DNA from: Dipylidium caninum
Taxonomy: Eukaryota > Platyhelminthes > Cestoda > Cyclophyllidea > Dipylidiidae
Assembly: GCA_017562135.1 (NCBI GenBank)
Contig: QEYB01000368.1
Coordinates: 372,001-436,000 of the forward strand
Length of the DNA stretch: 64,000 nucleotides
Reading direction: 5' to 3'
The notes beneath the pieces were generated by a model. That model saw only the letters and a list, made by a program, of their open reading frames with translations. It did not search any database and was not told the origin of the DNA. The position numbers and the translations under genes were made by a program. Within the stretch, counting starts at the first letter, position 1. The number at the start of each line of letters is the position of its first letter. Below, in pieces: positions 25,601 to 37,992 of this stretch.

Positions 25601-28600
25601 CGCCGACTCCGCCACGTGGCTGCTTTGCCTTGAGCCGCCAAATTGTGTAACTCGTGCAGCCAGCAACTAAAAGCGGCTGGTGTGCACACTGCGCTTTCTC
25701 GAGACCAAGGATGTAAAAGTAATCCGGCTGGAAAAGTTCCTCCGAAGTCGTTTTTTGGACTTGCCACCATTCACTTAGGTGCGCGGTCAAAAAGGTCCGG
25801 GCACACAAGAACGAGGAGGGAGCCGTTTTTAAACGGCCAAAACAACGGCTTCAATATGTGCCGAATGGCTGTGATGATGCTCGGCGCGTCGGGTGGCCAC
25901 GATACGACGCTGACAGTTGCGCCCGTCACACGAATGCACGACAGACGGGGCGCGTTCTGGGGGAGGCTCGGTGAATCCGTGCCACGACCAAACAGGGGCC
26001 GCAACAAAAAGCAAGCGGAGGAGAATTGCGTACCTTGGGCGATTCGACGAATCCGAAGTGATCATCCCGACTCTCGAAGAAAATCATGTTCTGGCTTTTA
26101 ATCGGCCATGCCAAAATGCAGTCCGCGACGATTTCGGACTCCTCGAATATCCTCTCTGCCCAAAGAAATTGACACTTAGAGTTGCAGGTGGACGGAACGG
26201 AATTCGTGAGAGCGGGCAAACGGTCTAATCCCGGGGCTAACATTAAGGCCGCAGATCTGGGTTAAGGTCCACCACGCCGGAATGTCCGGCCCCCGGGCCA
26301 ATTCGGTCCTTCATGTTGCACTAAGTGGAGGTCTCTCGAGTGATTCCTAGAAATGCTTCCATTCCGGGTGCACATCCACACCGCGACTATCTCGCGTCGA
26401 GCCAAAGTCGTAAAGACGACGTCGTCCGCTGCCTCACCGAAGGCTGGTGAACATCTCGGTGGACATGGAGTTATTTGAGTCAACATCACTGAGGTCTACT
26501 TCCGACCGGCCCGGACGGACCGGCAGCAGTCCGCCGCTGCTACTTAAAGCACTGGCGGAGTCCACTGGCTCCACGACTCCTCGACCCACCTCCGGTGGCT
26601 CCTGGGGCGCGGACGAGCTCTCGCGTGTCCTAACCGACCGCAAGCGTGGCCCCAAAACCCCTCCCACGCTCGGACCCACGTAGTCGTGGGCACCCACTAA
26701 GACGTCTCTAAGTCGCCCTGGCGGAGAGGCAAGAACCCTCGGTAGAGCGTTTCCTCTGCCCCGCCGCCGGGAGTCAGGGGACTCAATCGCAGGGGCGCCC
26801 GACTGTGACGCGGCGTTGCGTTACCATTGCTGACGTGTCCCCCCCATACTGTCGCCCAAGCTGCCACACTGGCGTGTTGCCAGGTCCACAAATGCTGGCC
26901 TTAGCTGTGCGGTTGGCGCGAGATCATTGAGCGGGACACCGCCTGAGCTACTACTTCAGACGGTTTGTGGGGTTCCGGACCAACGCGGAACACTGGTACA
27001 GTAGACGCCTTTAAAGCTTCTTCCGAATGCGGAGGAAGGGTGGTGCGCTCCAACTTACCGACTTTCAGTGAGGGCACCTTCTCCACCAGACACAGTTTGA
27101 TGGAGGGCTTGAGGAAGTTCTTCTCCACCATCAGTGAAGCCACCTCTCCCGCAGTCATGTGCTGGTCAATCAAGATCGCCTTCGTTGTCCTGTCCGGCCG
27201 AAATATTCGAACTACGAGCTGGAAGTCAAACAAGGAATGAACGAATTTGTGAGTGAATGAATGAGTGAACGAGAGGCCACGCTTCGGAGGCCCACTTCGG
27301 CATGTTCTCGCAGTCTTGGCTGGTGGTGTTGTTGTTGTTTACCCATTCTGAAGAAATTCAACTGCCCTAGAGTGCGTAGGAGCGCCGCTTCGCTCATGCC
27401 AATGAAAACATCTTGGCTCGTATAAACAGACGATCAGTTAACTTTCAATCACTTTCGCGGGACGGTTGTGCTTTTTTACCCCATAAACCCGCCGAAAGCC
27501 ACTTGCACCGCAACATTCGGTGAAGCACTTCGCTCGGGGCGGCGAGGATGGCCACCGCACAGAGGCGGTGCGCCAGAGCGGGGCAGAGGCTGTTTCACTG
27601 CGGCCCGCGGCGCTTTGCCCAGGGCCGCCTTCGAACGAGGGGCTCGTGTCTGTAGACCTCCCATCCGCTGCTTATCAGTTCCACTTGCTCTGGAACATGG
27701 AGGATGCGGCAAGCGAGCCACGGGATGTGTAGAAAGTTGACTCGTGGTACTCACCTTGTTTAATTGTAGTCGGTCGGCCAAATCAACGACTTGGCTAAGC
27801 TTCCGCGACAACTGCGGGAATGCGGATATCTGAAAAAGAAACCGGTACGTCCGACAGTACCACTCTGCAATTGTTTTCTCCACATACCTCGGCCGGCCAT
27901 AGCTACTCAACTAACATTGAGTCGCGCCATCTAGTCACGCATGAAAGTCCCGAAGCTGTGAACGGACAGGGTCCACTGCAGTGGACAGCGGCGGTGGCGA
28001 TGACGGAAAGAAGCGGGAGTTGTGGAGAAGAGGCGAGTGGTTGGAGTGCGGGCCGCACTGCCAACCGGACCCCTTAGCTCACAAAGCACGCGTTTGTGCA
28101 GGACACCTTCCGCCGCAAGTGACGGGGTCCATAGAAAATCGACTCGCTCCCCAAGGCTTGGGAGTGTCTTGGACTACGAGCAGTCCCAATTCGTTACGCA
28201 TAAGGTTTCCAATTGCTAAATGTCTACTCTGAGATCACATAACAGGGAGGCGCCTGTCTCTTCATTCCGCTCTTCTCCGCCTCCGCCTCCGCGCCAGCCG
28301 CCAGACAGACGCCAGCCCCTCTCCCCTTTAGACTGACCGAAGATCTGCGAGTGTAGCGCGCATTCGAGGCCGAGATTCCTGAGACGGTTCGGGCCAGTGT
28401 GCCTTTTGCCAATGGAACACTTGAATGAACTCGGTGTAGATAATTCGGAGTTCAGAGCATGGGGCGAAATGGGAACGCGAACGCTGACTGCCGGCCTCAG
28501 CGACCCCGTGCATGCGCGGAGGGATGCGTTTCAGTTCGTCCATGGAGCGGCCGAGCTCGCTCATGGCAGAGCGGCGGCAATGTGTGTCTGGGGCGCAGTT

Positions 28601-31600
28601 TGGAGGGCCGGTGCCTCGTTCAGTGAGGAGTGATGCGCACCCCTCCACGGCTAGACGGCATGTTCTAGAGCGCAAGGGTGCAGTCTTGGGGCGAATCTAT
28701 TTCAGCCACCGTTTTCGGGGAACTTTTGGTTTTATAGTAAGAGGGGAAGAGCGAGAGGTTTTGCTTGGCTCGCGACCTCCGCTGTGAGCCACAAACTCAA
28801 CCACTGACCGCGAGAGCTTACGAGGTCAAGGAAATGCCCGCGACCGGGCGGTGGACTCACAGATTTGTCGGAAAGCGAGTTCTCGTTGTCCGTATAGGTG
28901 GCGCCTCCTGAGGGGGTCTGCGGAAGTGGCTGGGACACTGGTGGGCGGAGTGCAGCTGAGGACGAATGGCCAGTGGAAGAGGGGTCGAAGGCTAGAAGAC
29001 AACTGACAGGAGCCTGGTCTGGCGCCACCGCTGCTTCCATCGAGCACTGCCTCTCCGTCAAAGTCTGTCGGGTGTGGTCCTTCAAGGCATCGTCTACAGA
29101 TTCACACACCGACGAACGGGGCACTCTATTTTACTCTCCCTCTTTACTGCTGCGCTTAAATACCAACGTCTGCTCGATGAGTCGGACATTTAATGGGTAG
29201 TGGGCTTCGAGGGAGCAGGTCAAAAAAACGAATGAACCACTCGATCAGCCACGGCGGCAAACGTGGACCAACCTTAACGCCTCGCCAAACCTCAGACTTT
29301 GTGAACCCCAGTCGGATTGTGCTTGCACAAATGCCTGCCGCCGTTGAGACCTGGTGGGAAGGAATTACATGCTAGTGGAGGCCGTGAGCTTCAAGGGTGG
29401 TAAGAGACGGAAAACAGCGACAGAGTTGCATAGCAAACAGCAGCCAAAAGAGCCTTGTCTGCCGCCTCCGGGCCTCCTGCAAACAGTCATGGCTAGCGCG
29501 GTGTCACGCTGCAGAGAGCGTCGGAGAAAAAAACCCAAAGCTCCTCGTAAAGGAGAGGTCCCCACAGGTCGAGTCATGTGCGGCAAGTGGAGGAGATGGA
29601 GGGCGAGTTTCGCACCAAATCTGCATTGGAGGGTAGTCGGCGCCGTGTGCCTTCGACTAGTGGGCAGGTAAGATGGTGAAAGCTCTGTGTAAAGCATGCG
29701 ATCTGACAGCCGAAACGCGTCGCACGGCGAGTGGTGCTGCTGAGGATACGTTAGTCTTCACGAGCCACGCGGACACAGACTTACGAGTGGCAGTACTTGT
29801 AGAAAAGGATGAGACCAACGCGGGAACTGCCGGTCACCACAGCACGCATGCGGAGTCAAGAGGACGTCCGTTGGCGTCTTTCGCGTAGACTAACACGTCG
29901 GTGAGGCGGCGCATGGAAATCGCGAATTACTCACCGGCGATGCGTCGTCAGTAGGATCGACGTCAGGAGGAGAGCGATGAGCAAAGTTGGCGGAGGCGAA
30001 AGCGGTCGGGGAGGTCTTGTCCGCGGACTCGTAGTCCGCGCTGGGGGGCGACGGAGGGCATCTGGGGAGACTGCGCGGGAGTCCAGCGGGCCTTAGCACG
30101 ATCCTCTCCGCGGCCTGCTGGTTCGATTCTCGGCTGTGGCAGTGCCCGTTGACAGTTAAATGGCGCAGTGGCGGCGGCAGTGGTGGCGGCAGTGGCGCTG
30201 GAAGAGCCTCCTCAGGCGCGTCCGGCGCGGGGCTGGGATTGCAACCCGTGTTTGGGTCCGTGGTCGAGGATGAGGCCAGACTGTAACGCTGAAATGAATG
30301 TGCAACTTGGCGATGGCTGACTGACACGAGGGCAGCACATGCACACACACACACACACACACACAAAGTGCAACTATGTATGACTTATGCGCCTTGGCGA
30401 CGTTAAAAGAACAGGTTAAGTGCAAAGAATCACGCCTATTGCAGTGGGCGTCGAACAGCCCGACCTGCGCCGATCGCAACATCCCCGGGCTTTTACAGTC
30501 TGCTGTGACTTCACTTCCTAAAAGGTGAACATCTGACTTGACGGTTGGAGATCACCACAGCCGAGATGGCTCTTCCTCCCGAGAAATTAGTCCCTCTCAA
30601 CGTGGACATTGCGCCCATGCAGATAACCTGTTCGCCAGGCTGTCTAGTCTTCCGTGGCCACGGGCGGCACAGGCCCCGTAGCCGACTCCTGGCTTATCCG
30701 CGAAACGAGGGGCGACGCGGACGGACGTGGCGTGAGAGTCTTTGTCCAACCGAGAAGAGCACGAAGCTCTGGCACTGCCCACCCGCTCGGGCTGCCTCGC
30801 CGCCGGCCCCGCCCCAGCCCCCGAACAAGTGCGTGTGCGCTCCCGGCGCATCCTCCGCCTGGGGCGCCGCGCAGCACCGGTCCATCGGCGCTTCTTCGAT
30901 TAACGCGCGTTCGCACAACTTGACGGCGCAAAAAATCATTGTAAGAGTAAACACCCCCTGCTGGAGGTGCTTTCGCGCCTCTTTTTACTACCCTCGAGGG
31001 CATTTACGTGAGACGGAACGATGCTTCACCAACTACCGACTCACAGAAGGGACAACCTTTAATCAACAGACGATACAGGCAAGGAGTTATAAGGACGACC
31101 AACCCGAGTAAAATCGCCGTCGTCCTGCTCCAGCTGCTTCATCGCATTCTCCACTTCTTCCAATTGCCGAAGCAGACAGTTGAGATCGTTATCTGCGGTC
31201 GCCTCTAAAATAGTAAACTCGTTAAGTGCGTTGCCGACGAACCAAGTAACTGCTCTGTGAATGTGAATCTCCGTAAGCGACCGAGCTCTGCCTCGCGCAA
31301 CAGGAGACGCGACTGAGTTCAGCTCTCGAAGTCTGGGACGAGGCATGGAGGCACCCCCTCGGGAGCACATGGAAGGGCTGCCACGAGGCCGAACTGTCGA
31401 AGTGTTTCGACTGGACTCCCGCTTTTCATTAGTTATTGGCATTGGCTCGAAGGAGAGCGCCACAGTTAAGTTAACCGCAGTTAGGTTGTAATTATGGAGG
31501 CTTGGTGGCGTCGGTTTTTCCTCTTTCTCCCTGAGCTCGGTATTCCCAAATGACCGAGCTGCCCGAAGAAGCGCGGCAATGCGTGGTGCCACCTCCTGCC

Positions 31601-34600
31601 AATTGTCCCATCTGAAGAGGCAGTTCGGGCGATGTGGCCCGGGTGCCGGCGCTCGTAATAAGGCCCGGAGTCGGGCCAGTGTGTGCACACATCTGCCCGC
31701 ATTCGAAAAGACGGATTACAGGATTTGGCCTCGTGACATGCGCCACCGGCCAATCAGGGGAGAGGAAGCAATTTGCCAAACGAAAAGGAGGCCAACGCAA
31801 ATGGTTTGTGATATGAAATGGAAGTGGCGAAGCGATTGCGCGTATGCGTCAGCCAGGCAGCAGTGATTAAAGAAGTCCCTTAAGGGGACGCCTCTGGGAG
31901 ATTTGGGACGAGGGCGGGAAGGCCTACCTCGTAGGGTGAGCAAGCGATCTTCGAGCGTAATTTTCTCTAAAACATTTTGAGCAATTGTTATGTGAATAAG
32001 TGAGCAAATTGTCAGGCTGTGCTGGGACATGTGATGGATAGGCGATTAATGCTGGGCGACAGCAACTAGTCGGGGAGTTGGCAGATGTATGGCAAACAAA
32101 GATAGAGGCGGCCTGCACCGGGCTCATTGTCGGAGTGGCACTGTTAGAGTGAATTGATCCTGGCACCGCGCACGTTTTGCAAGAAGCTGTTTAGGAAGGC
32201 TGGCTGGCTCCGGTGCATCGCCAGCCCCGGGACACGTCGGACAGGGCAACAATTGCGAGGTCGGGAAGACGAGGGCGCCGACATGCGCTTGCGAAGCGGT
32301 CCGCTGCGCGGCCTTTGTGCGAGGTCCCTTTCCAGAAGACGCGATTGCGGGGGACGGACGAGAGTGCCTCCCACTCCAACAACTTCGCCAGAGGGGAGTG
32401 GCCCTAGGACAGTCGGAAGGGGAGTTCGTGCGCCACTTCGGGGCGAGGATAATCAAAACACCGATCTCTTCGTGTTGAAAGTAGGTTGTCTCTGTTGCCC
32501 TTTCACATTTATCCAGAAGAGGTGTCACGTGACGCCGTAATTGCGTCTGTTGGGAGATCGAAACCCACTCCCGCGTTAAATGTCACCGGAGCCTCGCTTG
32601 ATGATCAGAAGGCTTCGGCGAACACGGCCTAAGTCAATAGAAGGTGAAGGATTTCGTGTAGGTGAATACTGGAAACGGCAGAGTTAATGTCCAGAATGCG
32701 TCGCAGCCGATGGTCTGTCTTAGCCACACCGACAGTCCCATCCACGTAGTTCGGGGACATTTAATCCGGCGTGATCTCGGCGAAGTGACTATGCTACAAG
32801 CCCAGTCCTCGATGGCACGCGCTTTGTCCGCGCAGGTGAGAAATCTCTCCCCACGTGGGTCAAAAATGGAACGAGGAGACTCCAAAAGACTAGCAGTGGG
32901 CATTTCTGAGGCAGACGTCTTCAAAAGGAATTCCGTGACCAATTGAGTCGTCCCGTAGATGCCGTCTTGCCTTTACGGTGGGACCCCGCGCGGAAGGCGG
33001 AAGGCTGTTGTGTTTGTGAGACGCAACCCGCTCTTCCAGTGGGCCGGTGCAATCAAAGGCGGAGGACGCGTTGTTGACATGCGTGGTAGCCCGGTGGTTG
33101 GGCTTGAGTACTTGAGCAGTTACGTGGTGGGGAACGTGTGCGCGGCTGCCTCTCACCTCTGCAGCTGAGGAGGTTGAAGGAAGCTCGGATGCTCTGGGTG
33201 AAGTTGGTGTCGACGAAGGCTGCCTTGGCGGGGGCGACGACCCTGCAGTCGGGCTGCCCTTCGGCTCGGCGCGGAGGCGCGGCCTTTCCGGTGGCTGTTA
33301 ACGGGGCATGGGGCGGTGGCGGGGGCGAGGGCGAAGGCGGTTGTGCGTCACGTCGAGGCGGCAAGGCTGGGGGGCTCTCCAAGGCCCGGGCCGCTAGCCA
33401 TGGGGACGGCGGAGCCGCTGGCGACTGCGAGAGGTAGTGTGGAGCAGAACAGGACTTGGAGGACGAGGAAGACAGACGATTCGCGGAGATGGGTGGACAT
33501 TTGCGCTCGAGACCCTAGCATAAAGGAAGGGTGAGTGGATAGACTTAACGCCTTTGCAATTCTAAGCTCATGGCAACGTCTCGCCACTTTCCCTTTCCTT
33601 CGCACACAGTGCTGCAACGGGTGCCACACGTCTCCCGCCTTCGTGTAACACATGAACGACTAATCCCGAGGGTTACGTGCTCTTTGGGGGGCAAAATATC
33701 ACCCAGGTGCGGCAGAATGCATGGGCGTAGTGACCTTTAAGGAGCCGGAGCCGAATCGACCGACTGCGCCCCCTTGGTGCCAACAGGCGTCGAAGAAACC
33801 GTAATTCTATCAAGGACAGGTAGGCTCCGCTTATGCAACAGTCACGCAGTTGACAGCGGACGCGGGCCTGCTAGAAGAACCGCGAGGCGCGTCCGTTCGC
33901 ATTCTCATATTTAAGCGACGAATTCACTCTCGCCACCTGGCCGCCGGCGCGCCCGCCGTGTGCACCGGCTGGGGAAGGTGGAAGGAGTCAGAGGCAGCAG
34001 GAGGCCTCGACCCCCTCGTCGGTCTCTTTCGCATGTCGATCCAGTACGTGAACAGCGCAAACGCGCAAGCGGCGGGGACCTGTGCCGCCGTGTGTCGGTC
34101 TCCCGTGCGCCTCGGCGTCGAGGACGCCACCGACTGAGGCCGCTCGAAAGGAGAGGAAGCCATCCCCGCTGCCAGCCGACAGGGTTGAAAGGAAAAGTCC
34201 TGGCGCCTCTGGCCACATTCTTTTGTTGTGCACTGCCCACATACCGTTTGCATACAGTCTTTTCTCCAAATACAAACCGTGACGGGTTTGCGAAACTGTT
34301 TATGACCAGAAATATTTGTGGGTGCCTTCACTTAATGTCTACCTCGTGCCTATTGCACTAACACAAAGCAAACATACCTGAAAACGTCACACACGCACAC
34401 TCATCTTGCCCCGCTAGCGAGGGCTACCGCTAAGGACGCCTGGTTTGATTAGAAGCCGCCGAGCCCGGATCCGTCGTAGACCAGCCGTCTTGACGAGACA
34501 ACCGTATCAACGGAAGGGCGGCTTAGCTCCTCTTCTTGTCAGTGCGCTCACGGCGTGTCCAGCCCACCGATGGCTTCGTGGTTGGAGCCTTTCTGAGTGC

Positions 34601-37600
34601 CTCGGTCCGCTGCCATAGCCAGTCGACCGGCGGGGAAAGCAGACCAATTCGCCGGTCTCGATCGCAGACATTAAGTAGCGGTCCACTCTCTGCCGTGACG
34701 ATGGTGCGCAGGGACACCGTCTTTCACTGAGGAGGCGATTGATTTAGCGTGTATGAATCTCTCTTTTTCCCTCTCCCCTCATTTGCGGCTGCTTGATTAC
34801 CTCGACCTACCCAGGCACTCGTGGCTATCGCGGGCGCCTGTCTAGACGACTGACGAACATCGTCCCCACCGGCCTCCCTCGCGACTGGGTGGGTCTGCAA
34901 TTTTTTATTAGCAAACACTGTAGTACACGTCCTTTCCCGAGCAGTGCCAAATTCCCGCTGACATGAAGCTGAAAAGTACTGCAGCGAAGAGGTGAAGGTC
35001 ACACTCCTCCAGTCTGTCCCCTCCCTTCCTCCCCCTCCCCTCTCCTCCCCTCCGAGCTCCCGTCGAAGGACACGATCCTGGCGTCCGGAGGGACAGAGTG
35101 GTCCGTGAGCTTCGACCGTGGGGCGTGCATTGGTTGTGCACTGAAAGGGTGTGGAGGAGGCGTTGGAGCAGTCTTGTCACTGGCCCTCTTCCAGGCTAAT
35201 AACAAAGTGAGACGGTGGTTCTGACCCTCCTTCCGCACAAGCGCGAGGTCATTTTTTTCCGTTGGTGTGTCACCACGGCGCTTCGACGGTCACCATTGGA
35301 CCATTCGTGAGGGGAATTGGGGCGAAAGAGGAGGACGGGCGTCGACACCACATGCTCCGGGACTCGGAGCGGCGCCTAAGACGATGGCGTCTAGCGTCGA
35401 AGCAGCCACTGGAAGCCCTTCGTGCCCCCACATGCAGTGCCAACGACCAAACTCTTAGCGCTCTCCATTGGCCCATAAATCGCGCCTCAGACCGGAAATA
35501 CCGCCGGAAATTTTATACCATCGGCTGTGTGGCGCGTAGCCCGCGGCCGCTCTAAAGGGTCGCCTGCCCACTGCGCAAGGCCAGTCAAGTGGCCTCCCCC
35601 TTCCGACAGAGTATCACAGCATCGCGGAGCACCACTCTCCACTGAGCCTGCAGCTTAAAGATGGCTGCCATCGGCGGAGCGCCGAGGTCCCCTCGGCCCC
35701 CAAGGTTTGCCAGAAAAGTGCGCCATTGAGTGGCTTCTCCACGTGGGAGAAAATGCGAATATGTTGTATCAGCGTAGATGGTATCTCGAAGAGTAGGGCA
35801 GACGACGAGCGAGAAAGTCAAGGCCCTCCTCTCTCACGCGTTCCGCACAATCCTGTTAGTATTTCAACCGCATCGGGTGTCTGGCGCGAGGGCAGAAGAA
35901 GAGCGTCGAAGGGCCTAACGAGCCGCCGCGCTGCGGCTCCGGGGGAAGGGTGTCAGGAGGCGGTGAGATGTTCCCTTGGGAAAGCCTTGTCGGGCCTTTC
36001 CTCTAAGATAAATAACCGGCCTCGGCCTGAATGGAATGCGTGATGCGGGAGGGTAGAACTGACGGAAAATTAGTTTTCGTGTTACTTTCGCAGGAAAGAG
36101 CTGTTTCTAGTCCGTTAACAAGATGTGGAAGAAGTATGGAGGAAGGACTTTGCTTGGGTGTGCAAAGGGACGCGAAGTATTAGGTCAGTGGCAAGTTTTG
36201 AGCCGAAAGCGGCGCACATCGACACGCAGCTCCTCGCGCTGGCAGCCGCGGAAAGCCCGAATATCCGCCCGGGTCGACGAGAAGCCACTTCGAGGTGTGG
36301 CCTCTCGCACCATCAGAACATTCGGACAGCAGTTGTGCCCCCGAGTTCGTGGTCTTTCCCAAAGGCCTTCCACACGAGCGCTTCAACTTCTCCGATCAAC
36401 TAGTGCTTTTCACTAACCAGCCGCCAGACTGTCTGTCCAACGGGACGGTGAGGGTTACTGCGACTATGGCTGTACGGGCGCTAGACAGCCCACCGCCTAG
36501 GCCGAACACTGTATTCACTCGGCGTTTGAGAACCTCCTGCACCCGCGGACAGTTCGGCTCGTCGAAAAGGGTGGAAGGGGGGGGGCGGAGGGAGATAATT
36601 GCAAAAGGAATATGGCCGCAGGCTGAGAACCCACTCCGCGGACCACTGATACCTGAGGCAAGCGTAGGTCCTGCAGGTGTCCTTCCCCTCCTGGGGAGGC
36701 TCTTAACGTAAACTACCCAAAAAGTGGAGCATAAAAGACCTTTGGCACACATAAAGGAGCCGAAAGTCTCGTGTGTACCACACGCATTCGCACAGGCACT
36801 AAAGGCAGACGCCGAACTCGAATTAATGATATTACGAGCGTCGACGGTCTGTGTGGCGTTGATGAAGCAAACACAAAGCCCCGTGTTCACTAAGAGCCGC
36901 AGAGAGTGGGCGCAAGCCTTTGTCCGTCGCACACTGCCCGTTATCGCGACCGTGGCAGTGGGCGAAGCCGGAGGGAGAGCACGGCGTTCGGCAAAGTCGG
37001 GGAGAGCCGCGGCGCCACTTTACAGAGTCTGTCTCTGTGGTTTCGACAAAGACGCTTCCCCGCCTGCGGGTGCTGATCAATCGCCCGCTTCATCTGCCCC
37101 AGTAAACTGTTGGCTGCCGACTCTCCGGATTCCTTCTCACTTGCCATCCCCACTGGGGCTTGTCGCCTTAATTAGTGGGTCACCGTGAGCCGGAGTGGCG
37201 GGCCGGAGAGAGTGCCTGAAAGCACCGCCGCGGCGGGACTCTCCTGCCGCCGGCTGTAGGGCTGCCAGTTCGGACAGGGATGGTGCCGGCGCAGCTCGCA
37301 ACTCAGTGGTGGTGCGAGTGGACGGCAGACGCCGGTCCCTTGAAGTTGGCTCGGCGGACAGCGTATAATCATGTGACGACCCTCTCCCAAGTGAGCTAAG
37401 ACTGCATTGTCAAGAGGGTTAATACGATGGTGGCGTGAAGACGAGCGGAGGTCGCATCGTGGGCGGGCGGGGGGCGGGGGCGATACGAGACGAGACGAGA
37501 CGAGGCGGCAGCCTCCCCTGGCGGGTAGAGTCATAAAAAGGCTCTTAGTTCATTCATGAAGAGACGCCCACGCGGGACACCGGCTTGATGGACTTATAAA

Positions 37601-37992
37601 AGCACTCATTAGTGGCTGCTATTAGCGACTGGAGGCATGATATAGAGTGATAAATTCAGTTTTTCATTTTCATTGGGCAGGACGCAGTCCTCACTCCGCA
37701 TTCACGGCTTTATTGGTTGAAATCGATGGACCGCCTGAGACGGACTTCGAAGAAAGAGCCTAAAAGTGTCGTTCTGATCGGGCGAACACCACCCCGTGTT
37801 CTTAAAAGAATCGTGCCAGTGTAATAGAGGAAAATTCGCTTTGAAATAGGTGAAAATCCCTTGGGAAAGAAGATGGACTAGCACCAGATCAGAGGGAAGA
37901 TTAAAGCGTGTTAAGCGAGGGCGTGAACGAACCAGTTGCAGCTCTTCCAAAGTTCCAACCCAGTCGTCCAGTTCCGTCAGCTCGGGATCCAT
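22669..37992 (-). CDS. MRL-family adaptor (Mig-10/RIAM/lamellipodin), RA-PH
   Basis: Adaptor that links Ras/Rap GTPases and membrane phosphoinositides to actin assembly. Exons on the minus strand: 37992-37933, 33424-33157, 31204-31104, 30288-29935, 29064-28861, 27829-27755, 27218-27059, 26155-26034, 24863-24711, 23992-23882, 23224-23123 and 23055-22669, about 698 residues, with every phase matching. The N-terminus MDPELTELDDWVGTLEEL and the DNDLNCLLRQLEEVENAMKQ segment align with MRL N-terminal helices. A predicted helix (SRKLSQVVDLADRLQLNK) leads into the RA domain (LVVRIFRPDRTTKAILIDQH, then ERIFEESEIVADCILAW). The PH domain has AEWHDFLYIRKPGEKTWTRR, DDKFHIYTTTGGW and DESALKQWACRLRLAKYG. 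Pro-rich segments (PPSPSPPPPPHAP; LPAPLPPPLPPPL) precede the RA domain, and the tail after PH is only about 120 residues. The RA-PH part is firm. The 5' exons, the 29064 acceptor and the choice of donor (28861 or 28822) are inferred. Confidence 0.82.
30342..30364. repeat. (CA)n microsatellite, about 11 units
   Basis: A pure CA run in an MRL intron, just upstream (minus-strand sense) of the exon starting at 30288. It sits outside the acceptor polypyrimidine tract. Confidence 0.9.
35017..35053. repeat. 37-nt uninterrupted polypyrimidine tract
   Basis: Only C and T on the plus strand over 37 bases, so a polypurine run in the sense strand of the MRL intron between 37932 and 33425. Such tracts can form triplex DNA; whether this one does is not known. 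Confidence 0.85.
37461..37480 (+). other. G-quadruplex-forming motif
   Basis: The 20 bases GGGCGGGCGGGGGGCGGGGG contain four or more G-runs of at least three separated by single C residues, an ideal quadruplex pattern on the plus strand. It lies in the first intron of the MRL gene model, 450 nt after its first exon, followed at once by a short ACGAG repeat. Confidence 0.7.
37485..37504. repeat. (ACGAG)4 pentanucleotide repeat
   Basis: Four perfect tandem ACGAG units next to the G-rich motif in MRL intron 1. Confidence 0.85.

Noticed and set aside
30545..31111. 188-codon plus-strand ORF
   Set aside because: It lies within the MRL gene and overlaps its exon at 31204-31104 on the opposite strand; Pro/Arg-rich as expected for GC-rich shadow frames.
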